From Actinomycetota bacterium (lineage in GTDB: Bacteria; Actinomycetota; Actinomycetes; Nanopelagicales; Nanopelagicaceae): a DNA stretch of 38,581 nt. The stretch spans positions 1 through 38,581 of the forward strand of contig RGER01000003.1 of NCBI GenBank assembly GCA_009917815.1, read 5' to 3'. The notes beneath the pieces were generated by a model. It did no database searches. It had not been told where the DNA came from and saw only the letters and a program-made list of their open reading frames with translations. Shown piece by piece: positions 9,964-19,611 of the stretch. Every line of letters starts with the position of its first letter. Position 1 is the first letter of the stretch. The position numbers were made by a program, and so were the translations under genes.

Positions 9964-10544
9964 CAGATTAATTTCTTGAGATCGCCAAAACTTGCAATGA
10001 GCTTTCGTTCGTCGGAGTAAGCCAAGCGCTTAGATACTTCGCCGAGTGGAAACCAGGCGACTTCATCGACTTCAATTTGTTGGGGTTCTAATGTTCCACC
10101 AGTCATCCGGAAGAGAAAATGATGAACTGTCTTATGAATTCTCTTCCCTTCGGCCATAAACCAGAAATCAATCACACCAAGCGATCGAGTAATCGCACTC
10201 TCAATTCCGGTCTCCTCGGCCACCTCTCGGATAGCAGCATCTTCAGGGGTCTCACCAGATTCAATATGTCCCTTTGGAAGAGACCAGAGCGTACGCCCGC
10301 GTTTATCGTGGCGCCCGATAAGAAGGCCGAGATCTCCGGTGGGATCAATAACTAATCCGCCTGCACTGATCTCTTCGTTGCGTCGACGTGGTTTCTCACG
10401 ACGCTCTTTACTTGTGGGCGTAGTGACGTGTGGGGAGTGAGGTGAGGGTGCCGAAGGTCGCTTCTTTCCCGCTAGGGCGGCTGGAGTGGGGCGTGCCGGC
10501 TGCCCAAAAGGTGGAAGCGCCCCATGCTCGTGCGCGGGGGTCAT
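9963..10544 (-). CDS. NUDIX hydrolase (MutT4-like); start placed at the internal Met at 10544, not the ORF-track start at 10895
   Basis: NUDIX box GHIESGETPEDAAIREVAEETGIE. The ORF-track N-terminus (10545-10895) overlaps the divergent CCA-enzyme gene and looks non-coding. MTPAHEHGALPPFG is the more plausible start. Confidence 0.88.
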   Translation of the reverse strand: MTPAHEHGALPPFGQPARPTPAALAGKKRPSAPSPHSPHVTTPTSKERREKPRRRNEEISAGGLVIDPTGDLGLLIGRHDKRGRTLWSLPKGHIESGETPEDAAIREVAEETGIESAITRSLGVIDFWFMAEGKRIHKTVHHFLFRMTGGTLEPQQIEVDEVAWFPLGEVSKRLAYSDERKLIASFGDLKKLI

Positions 10545-10590
10545 GGCTACAGCGTAACGAGCCACCCTTCCTACCCCTACCCTTGAACTT

Positions 10591-12036
10591 ATGAACTCGC
10601 CGCTCCATGCCGCCGCCGCGCAACTCGCGCTGCACGAACTCGAGCGCCTCGCTCCCGAGGTAGGCGAGTTAGCGAGCCAATTCTCTGCCGCCGGAAGCCC
10701 ATTAGCCCTGGTGGGAGGGTGTGTGCGGGATGCCATCCTGGGACGACTCTCAACGGATTTGGATTTCACCACAGCAGCCCGCCCTGCAGAAATCAAGAAA
10801 GTGCTCCAAGGGTGGTGCGACTCCGTCTGGGAGACCGGAATCGAGTACGGCACGATCTCAGGTGCACGCGGTGACTTGCAGATTGAAATCACCACTTTTC
10901 GAAGCGAGCTCTATGACCCCGAGAGTCGCAAACCACAGGTTGAGTTTGGTGATTCACTCGAAGGCGATTTACGACGACGCGATTTCACTATCAACGCGAT
11001 GGCGTTGGTTCTTGAAGAGAGTGGGGCGCGCTTCGTCGATCCCTTTGACGGAGTCTCTGCGCTTAATGAGAAACGACTCTCCACCCCAGGTACTCCAGAA
11101 GAATCTTTCTCCGATGACCCACTTCGCATAATGCGCGCCATCCGATTTGCTGCACAACTTGGCGTTACTCCTGATCCGGAAGTGCTCAAAGCGATTGAAG
11201 TAATGAAGGATCGCCTCTCTATTATTTCAGCTGAACGCATCAGGGAGGAGTTCAACAAACTTCTCATGTCTGCACAACCTCGGGTTGGCTTGAGTTTGAT
11301 GGTTTCCACCGGTGTTGCTGATTATGTAATTCCTGAATTACCTAAATTGAAATTAGAAATTGATGAGCACCATCGCCATAAAGATGTTTATGAACATTCA
11401 CTCATCGTTTTAGAGCAAGCGATCGGTATGGAGCATCGTTTAGGTGGTCCTAATCTTGTGATTCGGCTAGCGGCGCTTTTGCACGATATCGGTAAGCCTA
11501 AAACTAGAGCGCTGATACCTGGAGGTGGTGTTTCCTTCCATCACCACGAAGTAGTTGGAGCGCATCTAGCAAAATCTCGACTTAAGGCGATGCGATATAG
11601 CAACGAGATCGTGAATGATGTAACGACTCTTGTCGAATTGCATTTACGTTTTCACGGGTATGGCAGTGGCGAGTGGACCGATAGTGCTGTCAGACGATAT
11701 GTACGTGATGCTGAACATTTACTCGTTCATTTGCATGTCTTGACACGCTCTGATTGCACTACTCGTAATGCACGTAAAGCTGCCACCCTCGCTGCGACAT
11801 ATGATGACCTCGAGGCGCGGATTGCCCGCTTGGCCGAAGAAGAGGAGCTCGCTTCATTGCGACCTGATTTAGACGGCAATGAAATTATGGAGATTTTAGG
11901 ATTAAAACCTTCACGATTAGTGGGCGCGGCCTATGACTATCTCATGGAGTTACGACTCGATCGCGGACCGCTTGGGCGTGACCTCGCTATTGAAGAACTT
12001 AAGAAGTGGTGGATGGAGAATCAACCGAATCAGTGA
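10591..12036 (+). CDS. pcnA: CCA tRNA nucleotidyltransferase / poly(A) polymerase family with HD domain
   Basis: LVGGCVRDAILGRLSTDLDFTT, RRDFTINAMAL, FDGVSALNEKRL, RIMRAIRFAAQLG, ALLHDIGKPKTR (HD). Confidence 0.94.
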   Translation: MNSPLHAAAAQLALHELERLAPEVGELASQFSAAGSPLALVGGCVRDAILGRLSTDLDFTTAARPAEIKKVLQGWCDSVWETGIEYGTISGARGDLQIEITTFRSELYDPESRKPQVEFGDSLEGDLRRRDFTINAMALVLEESGARFVDPFDGVSALNEKRLSTPGTPEESFSDDPLRIMRAIRFAAQLGVTPDPEVLKAIEVMKDRLSIISAERIREEFNKLLMSAQPRVGLSLMVSTGVADYVIPELPKLKLEIDEHHRHKDVYEHSLIVLEQAIGMEHRLGGPNLVIRLAALLHDIGKPKTRALIPGGGVSFHHHEVVGAHLAKSRLKAMRYSNEIVNDVTTLVELHLRFHGYGSGEWTDSAVRRYVRDAEHLLVHLHVLTRSDCTTRNARKAATLAATYDDLEARIARLAEEEELASLRPDLDGNEIMEILGLKPSRLVGAAYDYLMELRLDRGPLGRDLAIEELKKWWMENQPNQ

Positions 12037-13300
12037 TTGGTTTACTCAATCCTCTCAGCAGAAAAGCCATGAGCAAGTAGGAAAAGACCACGATAAGTGG
12101 GAGTAAGAGGGATCTGCCGGATTTCGGCACGATGAGTGCAGCCAATCCAGCACCAGAGACGATCGCCGCATTGACGAGAACGTCATAGACAGAGAAGACC
12201 CGACCTCGAAACTCATCGGCAATACTTCCTTGCACAAGCGCATCACACGTCACTTTCACTGACTGCCCAAATCCAGCGACTGAGAATGCGGCAATTGCCA
12301 ACATAATATGTGAACCCCAAATGAATACCGGGACTAGCGCTGCGCTGAGAACCAGAGCGATACGAATCCAACGGTGGCGTCCTAATCGACGAGCAGCCCA
12401 AGGGGCAATTACTGCGCCACAGAAGACGCCCACTCCTGAGGCCGTCACAAGTTGTACTAACCCCGCCAAACCAGCATCGGGATTATTGGGATTATGAAAA
12501 GTATTTCGCTCCAAGAGCAGGCAGGTAACTACTAGCGCCGTAATACCACCGCGCTGGATTGCCACCGCGATCATGCCAAGCGCTGCATCTCGATGAAGGC
12601 GAAGGTGAGCTAATCCCAGCTTCAAGTCCGTGATGCCTGCAATCACTACACCGACAGACTTTGCTTGAACTAACTCGTGCTCCGTCGGGCCAAGCTCATT
12701 GCGCCTTAAGCGCAATGAAAGCAGAGCTGAAATCAAATATCCGAGCGCAGCCACAGCTACCAATATCGAGTCAGCCCAAGTCAACGTTTCAAATCGCTCA
12801 AGAAAAGCCCGGAGGCCGTAACCGAGTCCGCCACCGAGAACGATGGCAATAGAACCACCCGTGACAGCGATGGCGTTTGACTCAATTAATTTCGTACGAT
12901 CAATAACTCGCGGTAGACCCGCAGATAAGCCAGCCAGAATAAGGCGATTAGCGCCGAATGAGAAGAGAACTACCACAACGAGGAGTAGGTCACTCTTGCC
13001 GCGAGTGGTTACTAGGGCGACTAGAAGTAAATCGATGGCTCTAAAGGTGTTGGCAAAGAAAATAATCTGTCGACGCGGGAAACGATCCAGGATTGTTCCC
13101 ACAAATGGGCCAAGGAACGAGTAAGGCAGAAGCATGATCGCAAAAGCAGTCGCCGCAGATCCCGCTGTAGCCTGCTTCTCAGGTGAAAAGAGTACAAACG
13201 AAGCTAAGGCGGTTTGGTAAAGCCCATCCATACCCTGCGAAATCCAACGAACGGCGAGCAATCTTCTAAATCGCGCGCCGTTCGTTGTTACGAATGCCAT
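11999..13300 (-). CDS. Major facilitator superfamily transporter
   Basis: About 12 hydrophobic segments, GPFVGTILDRFPRRQIIFFAN MFS loop motif, IADEFRGRVFSVYDVLVNAA. Confidence 0.85.
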   Translation of the reverse strand: MAFVTTNGARFRRLLAVRWISQGMDGLYQTALASFVLFSPEKQATAGSAATAFAIMLLPYSFLGPFVGTILDRFPRRQIIFFANTFRAIDLLLVALVTTRGKSDLLLVVVVLFSFGANRLILAGLSAGLPRVIDRTKLIESNAIAVTGGSIAIVLGGGLGYGLRAFLERFETLTWADSILVAVAALGYLISALLSLRLRRNELGPTEHELVQAKSVGVVIAGITDLKLGLAHLRLHRDAALGMIAVAIQRGGITALVVTCLLLERNTFHNPNNPDAGLAGLVQLVTASGVGVFCGAVIAPWAARRLGRHRWIRIALVLSAALVPVFIWGSHIMLAIAAFSVAGFGQSVKVTCDALVQGSIADEFRGRVFSVYDVLVNAAIVSGAGLAALIVPKSGRSLLLPLIVVFSYLLMAFLLRGLSKPITDSVDSPSTTS

Positions 13301-13313
13301 CTGTAAGTAGGAA

Positions 13314-14393
13314 TTAGCGCTCGATTGTTCCGGCGATGAAGTTCTCTACAGCATCATGGGCTTCGCTATCGGAGTACTGCACCGGAGGAGACTTCATGAA
13401 GTATGAAGCGGCGGAGAGGATTGGTCCACCTATCCCACGATCAAGAGCGATCTTGGCGCATCGGATTGCGTCGATGATCACACCCGCTGAGTTGGGTGAA
13501 TCCCATACTTCGAGCTTGTACTCGAGGTTGAGCGGTACATCGCCGAATGCGCGACCTTCGAGGCGCACATAGGCCCACTTACGGTCATCGAGCCAAGAGA
13601 CATAGTCAGATGGTCCGATGTGTACGTTGCCCTTGCCCATATCGTGTGAGAGTTGCGAGGTTACTGATTGTGTCTTAGAAATCTTCTTTGATTCCAAGCG
13701 ATCGCGCTCCAACATATTCATGAAGTCCATGTTGCCGCCGACGTTGAGTTGAAGTGTGCGATCGAGGATGACTCCACGATCTTCGAAAAGCTTAGCTAGC
13801 ACGCGGTGGGTGATGGTGGCACCGACCTGGCTCTTGATGTCATCACCAATGATAGGAACACCAGCTGCAGTGAACTTGTCAGCCCACTCCTTGGTGCCTG
13901 CGATGAAGACAGGTAGGGCGTTCACGAAAGCGACGCCTGCATCGATGGCACATTGCGCATAGAAGCGTGCAGCATCTTCGGATCCCACAGGGAGGTAGCA
14001 GACGAGAACGTCTGCTTTAGATTCCTTCAGCGCGGCAACCACATCAACTGGTTGCGCATCTGACTCTTCGATCATTTCGCGGTAGTACCTACCAAGACCG
14101 TCAAAGGTGTGACCGCGTTGCACTGAGACACCTGTAGGTGCAACATCGGCGATTTTGATGGTGTTGTTCTGGCTTGAGCTGATTGCATCAGCGAGATCGA
14201 ACCCGACTTTCTTGGCATCGACGTCGAAGGCCGCAACAAACTTCACGTCGCGAACGTGGTACTCCCCGATCATCACGTGCATGAGGCCAGGAACGCGATG
14301 GTCTGGGCTCGCATCCTTGTAGTACTCGACACCTTGTACGAGTGAGGAAGCACAATTACCTACACCAACGATTGCCACGCGAATCTCGCTCAT
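13314..14393 (-). CDS. ino1: Inositol-3-phosphate synthase; start placed at [14 protein letters not shown]
   Basis: [52 protein letters not shown]. Strong resemblance to actinobacterial Ino1. Confidence 0.95.
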   Translation of the reverse strand: MSEIRVAIVGVGNCASSLVQGVEYYKDASPDHRVPGLMHVMIGEYHVRDVKFVAAFDVDAKKVGFDLADAISSSQNNTIKIADVAPTGVSVQRGHTFDGLGRYYREMIEESDAQPVDVVAALKESKADVLVCYLPVGSEDAARFYAQCAIDAGVAFVNALPVFIAGTKEWADKFTAAGVPIIGDDIKSQVGATITHRVLAKLFEDRGVILDRTLQLNVGGNMDFMNMLERDRLESKKISKTQSVTSQLSHDMGKGNVHIGPSDYVSWLDDRKWAYVRLEGRAFGDVPLNLEYKLEVWDSPNSAGVIIDAIRCAKIALDRGIGGPILSAASYFMKSPPVQYSDSEAHDAVENFIAGTIER

Positions 14394-14935
14394 GGCTTCT
14401 CCTCTTCTATTAACTCGGAAAGCCAACGAACTTCTCGCTCGACAGCTTCTTCACTATGTTTCTGTAACTCCAGCGTCCATACATCTACTCGTTCACGCCC
14501 ACGTGCCATGGATTCACGTAGGTTTTCTAAACGCTCTTCTAAACGGTGTTTACGACCTTCTAAAATACGAACTCGGACTTTCTGTTCGGTATCTCCAAAG
14601 AGTGCAACCCGAAGTGGAAAGGCATCGTCTTCCCACGCATTTGGCCCGGCCTGTCCAAGTAAGTCGCTGAGTCGCTCTTTGCCATCTGCAGTGAGGCGAT
14701 AGACGATGCGCGCGCGAGGGTTTGCTCCTCGCGGAAGCGTCCCCGTGCTATCACTTTCGAGGTATCCCAGGGAGGTCAGTTCGACAAGGGCGGGATAGAG
14801 CGATCCAAAAGAGAGGGTGCGGACGGCCCCCAGGAGAGCTACCGCCCGGCGGCGCAATTCATAGCCGTGGGCTTCGCCATTGCTGAGGGCACCGAGGATG
14901 GCAAGTTCAAGAACCTGCTTCTTCTTCGTGGCCAC
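14390..14935 (-). CDS. PadR-family transcriptional regulator
   Basis: [59 protein letters not shown] winged-helix PadR pattern. 4-bp overlap with ino1; GTG start with an upstream AGGAGG. Confidence 0.92.
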   Translation of the reverse strand: MATKKKQVLELAILGALSNGEAHGYELRRRAVALLGAVRTLSFGSLYPALVELTSLGYLESDSTGTLPRGANPRARIVYRLTADGKERLSDLLGQAGPNAWEDDAFPLRVALFGDTEQKVRVRILEGRKHRLEERLENLRESMARGRERVDVWTLELQKHSEEAVEREVRWLSELIEEEKP

Positions 14936-14969
14936 TCCGCCTCCTCACGCGCACAAATTGATATCCGTT

Positions 14970-14984
14970 ATATCGATTCGATAT
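14970..14984. promoter_or_regulatory. Candidate PadR operator upstream of padR-ino1: perfect dyad ATATCG-att-CGATAT
   Basis: Perfect 6+3+6 inverted repeat about 35 bp upstream of the padR start codon, in an AT-rich patch. Function inferred. Confidence 0.45.
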
Positions 14985-15100
14985 ATCCAAACTCTAGGCA
15001 GTAGGCGTGGGGAGCGCAAATTATGGGCGCCCTGGGGCGGCGCACCCCCTTTACCTACCCCTCTCAGGAAAGTCATCTGATTGGGTCTTACGCTTAGAAC

Positions 15101-15535
15101 ATGTCACGCTCCCCCGCCCGGATCGCGACCTCCCCGCTATTGATCCCGAAGAGCGCCCGCGAGGTCATCGATTACGCACTCGATCGGCGCGCAAAGCTCC
15201 GCGAGCTCTTTGGTGGCTTTTCGAGTCTCGATGCTGACCCTTACTTACTTCGAGCGGCCAAGCACCACGGCCTCGTCAGTGACCGGAAGTGCCCGGTCTG
15301 CCGAAAAGAAGACCTCTTTGAATTGCGCTACACCTTCGGAGATTTACTTGGACAGTATTCGGGTCGGATAAAAAGCCACGAAGAGATAGAAGAGATGAGC
15401 CAGCAGGTGGGCGAGTTTCAGGTCTACATTGTGGAGGTCTGCGTTAAATGTAGTTGGAATCACCTGATCGCTTCCTATGTGATGGGTGATGGCATCCCAA
15501 GAGCAATCCCCCGACGATTGCCTACATATGAATAG
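15101..15535 (+). CDS. DUF5318-like small protein with CxxC pairs (possible zinc ribbon)
   Basis: CPVCRKEDLFELRYTFGD and CVKCSWNHLIASYVMG. Sits between padR/ino1 and ponA, where DUF5318 proteins occur in other actinobacteria. Confidence 0.75.
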   Translation: MSRSPARIATSPLLIPKSAREVIDYALDRRAKLRELFGGFSSLDADPYLLRAAKHHGLVSDRKCPVCRKEDLFELRYTFGDLLGQYSGRIKSHEEIEEMSQQVGEFQVYIVEVCVKCSWNHLIASYVMGDGIPRAIPRRLPTYE

Positions 15536-15574
15536 CCGAGAGTATGAATAATCCAGATCGAGTAGGAGAGTGAA

Positions 15575-17509
15575 GTGAGACCATCACCGCTTCGGCTCAT
15601 CATTCGATGGGGACTCCTGCTCTTTGGCTTCTTTGCGCTCGCGGGTCTTGCCACTTTGCTCTTTGCATACTTCACCGTCAAGATTCCTGATCCCAATCAA
15701 TTCACCACAGGCCAAGCAACCATCATTCAGTACGCCGATGGCAGCGAAATTGGTCGCTTAGGCGCACAGAACCGTGTGAGTGTTCCACTCGCCAAAATGC
15801 CGATTGAATTGCGACGCGCAGTGCTCGCTGCGGAGAACAAGAGTTTCTATACCGATCATGCAATTAGCCCTACTGGAATTTTGCGCGCGGTGTATTACAA
15901 CTTGCGTGGTGGATCGTTACAGGGAGGGTCCACCATCACCCAGCAATATGCCAAGACCGCTTTTCTCACTCCTGAAAGAACGATAAAGAGAAAAGTGAAA
16001 GAATTAGTGATCTCTATTAAGCTTGAGAACACGCTCTCTAAGGATCAAATTCTCGAGAATTACCTCAATACCATTTACTTTGGTCGCGGAGCGTATGGCG
16101 TAGAAGCGGCTGCTCGACAGTACTTTGGCCGTGATGTTGACCAACTCACATTGTCACAATCTGCCGTATTAGCAAGCGTTCTACGCTCCCCTGGATATTA
16201 CGATCCACAATATGGCAGCGGAAATAAGAAGCGCCTAGCGGGCCGTTTTGACTATGTCATCAAGAATATGGTGAGCTCAAAATGGATTACGCCAGCGCAA
16301 GCAGCGAAAGCCAAAGTCCCCACTATCAAGGATCCGATTACCGGTGGAGAATTTGCCGGTCCCACGGGTTATCTCTTAATGACAATCAAAAGTGAACTAG
16401 CAAAACTTGGATTCACTGAAGATCAATTACTCGTTGGCGGCCTGAGAGTGAAAACAACTTTCGAACGAGACGCTCAACAAGCCGCTGTTGACGCCGTAGA
16501 TTCTCAAGCACCAAAGAAGGCGCCGGCGGATCTTCATATTGGTTTGGCATCTGTGCGGCCTGGTACCGGTGAAGTAGTCGCAATGTACGGCGGTAAGGAT
16601 TACTTAGTTCGCCAACTCAATGATGCGACACAAGGCATCGCGATGGCCGGTTCGACTTTTAAACCATTTGCCTTAATCGCTGGGCTTGAGGCAGGCATTG
16701 GGCTAGATACGGTGTGGAATGGCGATTCTCCTCAAATTTATGACGTTGATGGCAAGCCCTACGAAGTGGGTAATTATGGGAATAAGTCGTTTGGCGAAAT
16801 CACGCTCTTGAAAGCCACTGCCAACTCAGTCAATACCGTTTATGTCCCACTAGGGATTCAAGTGGGTCCCGATAAAGTTGTGGAAGTAGCGCGTCGGGCA
16901 GGAATTCCCACCTCAGTAGCGATGATGCCCACACCTTCAGTGGTGCTTGGGCCAGCCAGCCCACATGTTCTCGATGTGGCCGCGGCGTATGCCACTTTTG
17001 CGGCGCAAGGCGTCTATGCCAAGCCCTATTTCATTTCTACGGTCTCCGGGCGCAATGGTGGTGTGCTCTTTGAAGCTAAGCCCCAAGGAGAGCAAGTCTT
17101 TAGTGCAGATGTAATGGCTGATGTTACGACCGCACTTCAAGCAGTCGTCAAAGTGGGCTCTGGTTTTGAAGCTAAGAAATTGAAGCGGCCTGCCGCAGGG
17201 AAAACGGGTACGAGCCAAGAGAATGCCTCGGCATGGTTTAGCGGATTCACGCCACAACTAGCTACCTCAGTCTCCTTCTTCCGAGACGATGCCACCAAGA
17301 CGCTGCACGGTATTGGCGGTCTCACCTCGGTAACAGGTGGGTCATTCCCCGCCAGAATCTGGACCAAGTACATGTTGGGTGCGCTCAAAGGTCAACCCGT
17401 TTTGCAATTCCCCGAACCTGCAAAGATCACTGGTACTGAGCCGGTGCTTCCACAGATGTATGACACCACGGAAAGCTCCACTGCTGCTGTCGTTCAGGCC
17501 GTACGTTAA
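15575..17509 (+). CDS. ponA: Class A penicillin-binding protein (transglycosylase/transpeptidase)
   Basis: GT51 motifs (AAENKSFYTDHAISPTGILRA, GGSTITQQYAK, EGTIKRKVKELVISIKLE-like region) and transpeptidase SxxK (GSTFKPF), SxN (SVN) and KTG (GKTGTSQENASAWF) motifs. N-terminal TM segment. Confidence 0.95.
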   Translation: MRPSPLRLIIRWGLLLFGFFALAGLATLLFAYFTVKIPDPNQFTTGQATIIQYADGSEIGRLGAQNRVSVPLAKMPIELRRAVLAAENKSFYTDHAISPTGILRAVYYNLRGGSLQGGSTITQQYAKTAFLTPERTIKRKVKELVISIKLENTLSKDQILENYLNTIYFGRGAYGVEAAARQYFGRDVDQLTLSQSAVLASVLRSPGYYDPQYGSGNKKRLAGRFDYVIKNMVSSKWITPAQAAKAKVPTIKDPITGGEFAGPTGYLLMTIKSELAKLGFTEDQLLVGGLRVKTTFERDAQQAAVDAVDSQAPKKAPADLHIGLASVRPGTGEVVAMYGGKDYLVRQLNDATQGIAMAGSTFKPFALIAGLEAGIGLDTVWNGDSPQIYDVDGKPYEVGNYGNKSFGEITLLKATANSVNTVYVPLGIQVGPDKVVEVARRAGIPTSVAMMPTPSVVLGPASPHVLDVAAAYATFAAQGVYAKPYFISTVSGRNGGVLFEAKPQGEQVFSADVMADVTTALQAVVKVGSGFEAKKLKRPAAGKTGTSQENASAWFSGFTPQLATSVSFFRDDATKTLHGIGGLTSVTGGSFPARIWTKYMLGALKGQPVLQFPEPAKITGTEPVLPQMYDTTESSTAAVVQAVR

Positions 17510-18489
17510 GAATCTAACCCGATGATGCGATCGAAGTGAGTCGTGGTATTTCGCAAGTTCAATGAAAGTTCATCACCAATTTTGGGGGCGCTCTTACCAT
17601 TAAAAATTAAGAGAGAAGATTGCATGTGGGGTGGTTCTAGGAATCGCAGACCTTTTCCATGCCACGAGTAGGGACTACGAAGAATGCCGAAGAATTCAAA
17701 ATATGCTCTTGCTACAACTTTGATGCGACCGAGTAACGAGAAATCACTTGAAGGTGCTGAAAGCCCTACCCCGTGAGCGGTTCCACCGCTAGCTACTAAT
17801 AGAGTTCCATTTAACTTTCGAAGGCGATACCCAGCAACACCACTTACCTCATGCTTATCGAGAACAGTTGCACTCATACGGAGAGATTTTGTATTGCCTA
17901 ACCACAAATCGGTTCCCACACGTTCGTGAAATGTCATTCCAGGAAAATTCTTAGCCGTACGCGCAATGTTGTGAGCGTGTGAGATCCAAATCTGTGCATC
18001 ACTTGGCAACATCGACAGCACGGTATGCAGCCACATTTTTTCCATGGGCGCGATAGGTAAGTGCAGCGAGAAACCGAGAAAACGCGCGCTCTTAAGAAAT
18101 GGAGTCGCACTCGCTAATTCATTGAGAGCGATACCGTGACGATGCATCGGAGTTTCAATTTCTAAAATAAATTCTTGCTCCGGTGATAAATCCTTGAGGG
18201 TAGAAAGTGATGAAATAGTCAACACAGTGCCAGGAGGAGTTGCCGCGCCCTCGGTGGGCGTAAGCAGAATGATTTTTCCTGAGAAGTGTTGGGCGACTGT
18301 AGAAATCTCTGCAATTGCTCCGACTGCCACAGCCGGAACCTTCATCCGCTCAGCCTCTTGAGCAAGCAACGCATTAGTAAATCCGTAGCCGTTGCCCTTG
18401 ATAACCGGAACTAGGTGGCTGCGCTCGTGGGCCACCTTGGCTAAATGCGCACGCCACTGAGCGCCATCGACGTGGAGATCAAGGGTCAT
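17506..18489 (-). CDS. Alanine-racemase-like fold-III PLP protein, divergent
   Basis: LVPVIKGNGYGFTN resembles the PLP-lysine motif KANAYGHG. MHRHGI, HERVGTDLWLGNT and KIGDELSLNL align loosely with Alr blocks. C-terminal catalytic motifs are not canonical. Confidence 0.7.
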   Translation of the reverse strand: MTLDLHVDGAQWRAHLAKVAHERSHLVPVIKGNGYGFTNALLAQEAERMKVPAVAVGAIAEISTVAQHFSGKIILLTPTEGAATPPGTVLTISSLSTLKDLSPEQEFILEIETPMHRHGIALNELASATPFLKSARFLGFSLHLPIAPMEKMWLHTVLSMLPSDAQIWISHAHNIARTAKNFPGMTFHERVGTDLWLGNTKSLRMSATVLDKHEVSGVAGYRLRKLNGTLLVASGGTAHGVGLSAPSSDFSLLGRIKVVARAYFEFFGILRSPYSWHGKGLRFLEPPHMQSSLLIFNGKSAPKIGDELSLNLRNTTTHFDRIIGLDS

Positions 18490-18504
18490 AGTTGGATCAT
18501 CCCA

Positions 18505-19611
18505 CTACTTACGCAGCCGGAGGTAGAGATGGAAGGCCTTGGCGAGCAAAGGTGAAATGACCACTTCCCACTCACCAATCACTTCGCGGGCGTACCCACC
18601 CGTGCCTACCTTGAATTGGATAAGACCTACGTGTGGATCGTTGGGGTCGAGGGTCGCAGTGATGCCTCGCAAGTCATAGATCGCGCAGGAGCGATCGAGC
18701 GCATCGGACATCATCGCCCACTGCACGGCATTGCTTCCTCGAGCCTCTCTACCCAGAGCGGTAGAAGCTCCATACGAATACCAGTAGTGATCGCCCACTT
18801 GGATAGCGATAGAACTGGCGATGATCTCTCCCTGCCATTGCGCAAGGAAGAGATAGAGGTGTTCGCGAGAGGCATTGAGCGCGTCCCACATGCGCTCGAA
18901 GTAATGGAGTGGCCGTGGGATGAAGCCGTCACGTTGAGCTGTTTCTAGATAAGCGACATGAAAGAGAGCGAGTTCATCGCGCACTCCACGACGTACTTCC
19001 ACACCTTCCTTCTCCGCCTTCTTAATATTTCGTCGCCATAATTGATTGAATCCAGCGAGTAAAGATTCCCGATCTCTATTCTCTAGATTCAGTTGGAAGA
19101 GGAAATTTGGTTGTCCTTCGCCAAAACCGTCACTTGTGTTGATATTTTTCCAGCCAGCCTGACGCAATTCACTTATTGCCTCGAGTGCAACCGAATCTAC
19201 TCGATCGGGTTCAATCGAGTTAAGCGATGTAACTTCATTACGTGCTAGTGCATCTTTGATCTTCTCGGTTGACCATTCACGTACCGGCAGAGGTATACCA
19301 ATTCGTAAGAGAAAAGCACCCGCGCTCTTTGCATAACTTTGAAGCGCCGTGAGTAATTCATTATCTACGGAAATATCAGGTGAAAGAACCGGCCCCTCGG
19401 GAATGTAGGCAAATGATCGACCAATCTTTGGAAGCGCGCGATAGAGAATAAGTGCGACGCCAATAAGGCCATTTTCTCTATATATACCAAGGCTTTCTGC
19501 GCGCCACTCTCTTTTCACATCCCCCCATTCTGGGAGCTGCAGGAAAGAAGCACTTGATTGTTCACTTATAAATTGTGAGTGAACTTCACGAGTGATTTTT
19601 TCTACTCTCAC
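18505..19611 (-). CDS. FemAB-family peptidoglycan interpeptide bridge aminoacyltransferase (GNAT-like)
   Basis: FLQLPEWGDVKREWRAESLGIY, FAYIPEGPVLSPD, FNQLWRRNIKKAEKEGVEVRRG, GSNAVQWAMMSDA, YDLRGI, GLIQFKVGTGG are FemAB/FemX-type blocks. Confidence 0.88.
   Translation of the reverse strand: MRVEKITREVHSQFISEQSSASFLQLPEWGDVKREWRAESLGIYRENGLIGVALILYRALPKIGRSFAYIPEGPVLSPDISVDNELLTALQSYAKSAGAFLLRIGIPLPVREWSTEKIKDALARNEVTSLNSIEPDRVDSVALEAISELRQAGWKNINTSDGFGEGQPNFLFQLNLENRDRESLLAGFNQLWRRNIKKAEKEGVEVRRGVRDELALFHVAYLETAQRDGFIPRPLHYFERMWDALNASREHLYLFLAQWQGEIIASSIAIQVGDHYWYSYGASTALGREARGSNAVQWAMMSDALDRSCAIYDLRGITATLDPNDPHVGLIQFKVGTGGYAREVIGEWEVVISPLLAKAFHLYLRLRK

Noticed and set aside
10545-10895. In-frame N-terminal extension of the NUDIX protein
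   Set aside because: Lies antisense to the 5' end of the CCA-enzyme gene and is low-complexity (SSSCSASCAAAAWSG). The internal Met at 10544 is a better start.
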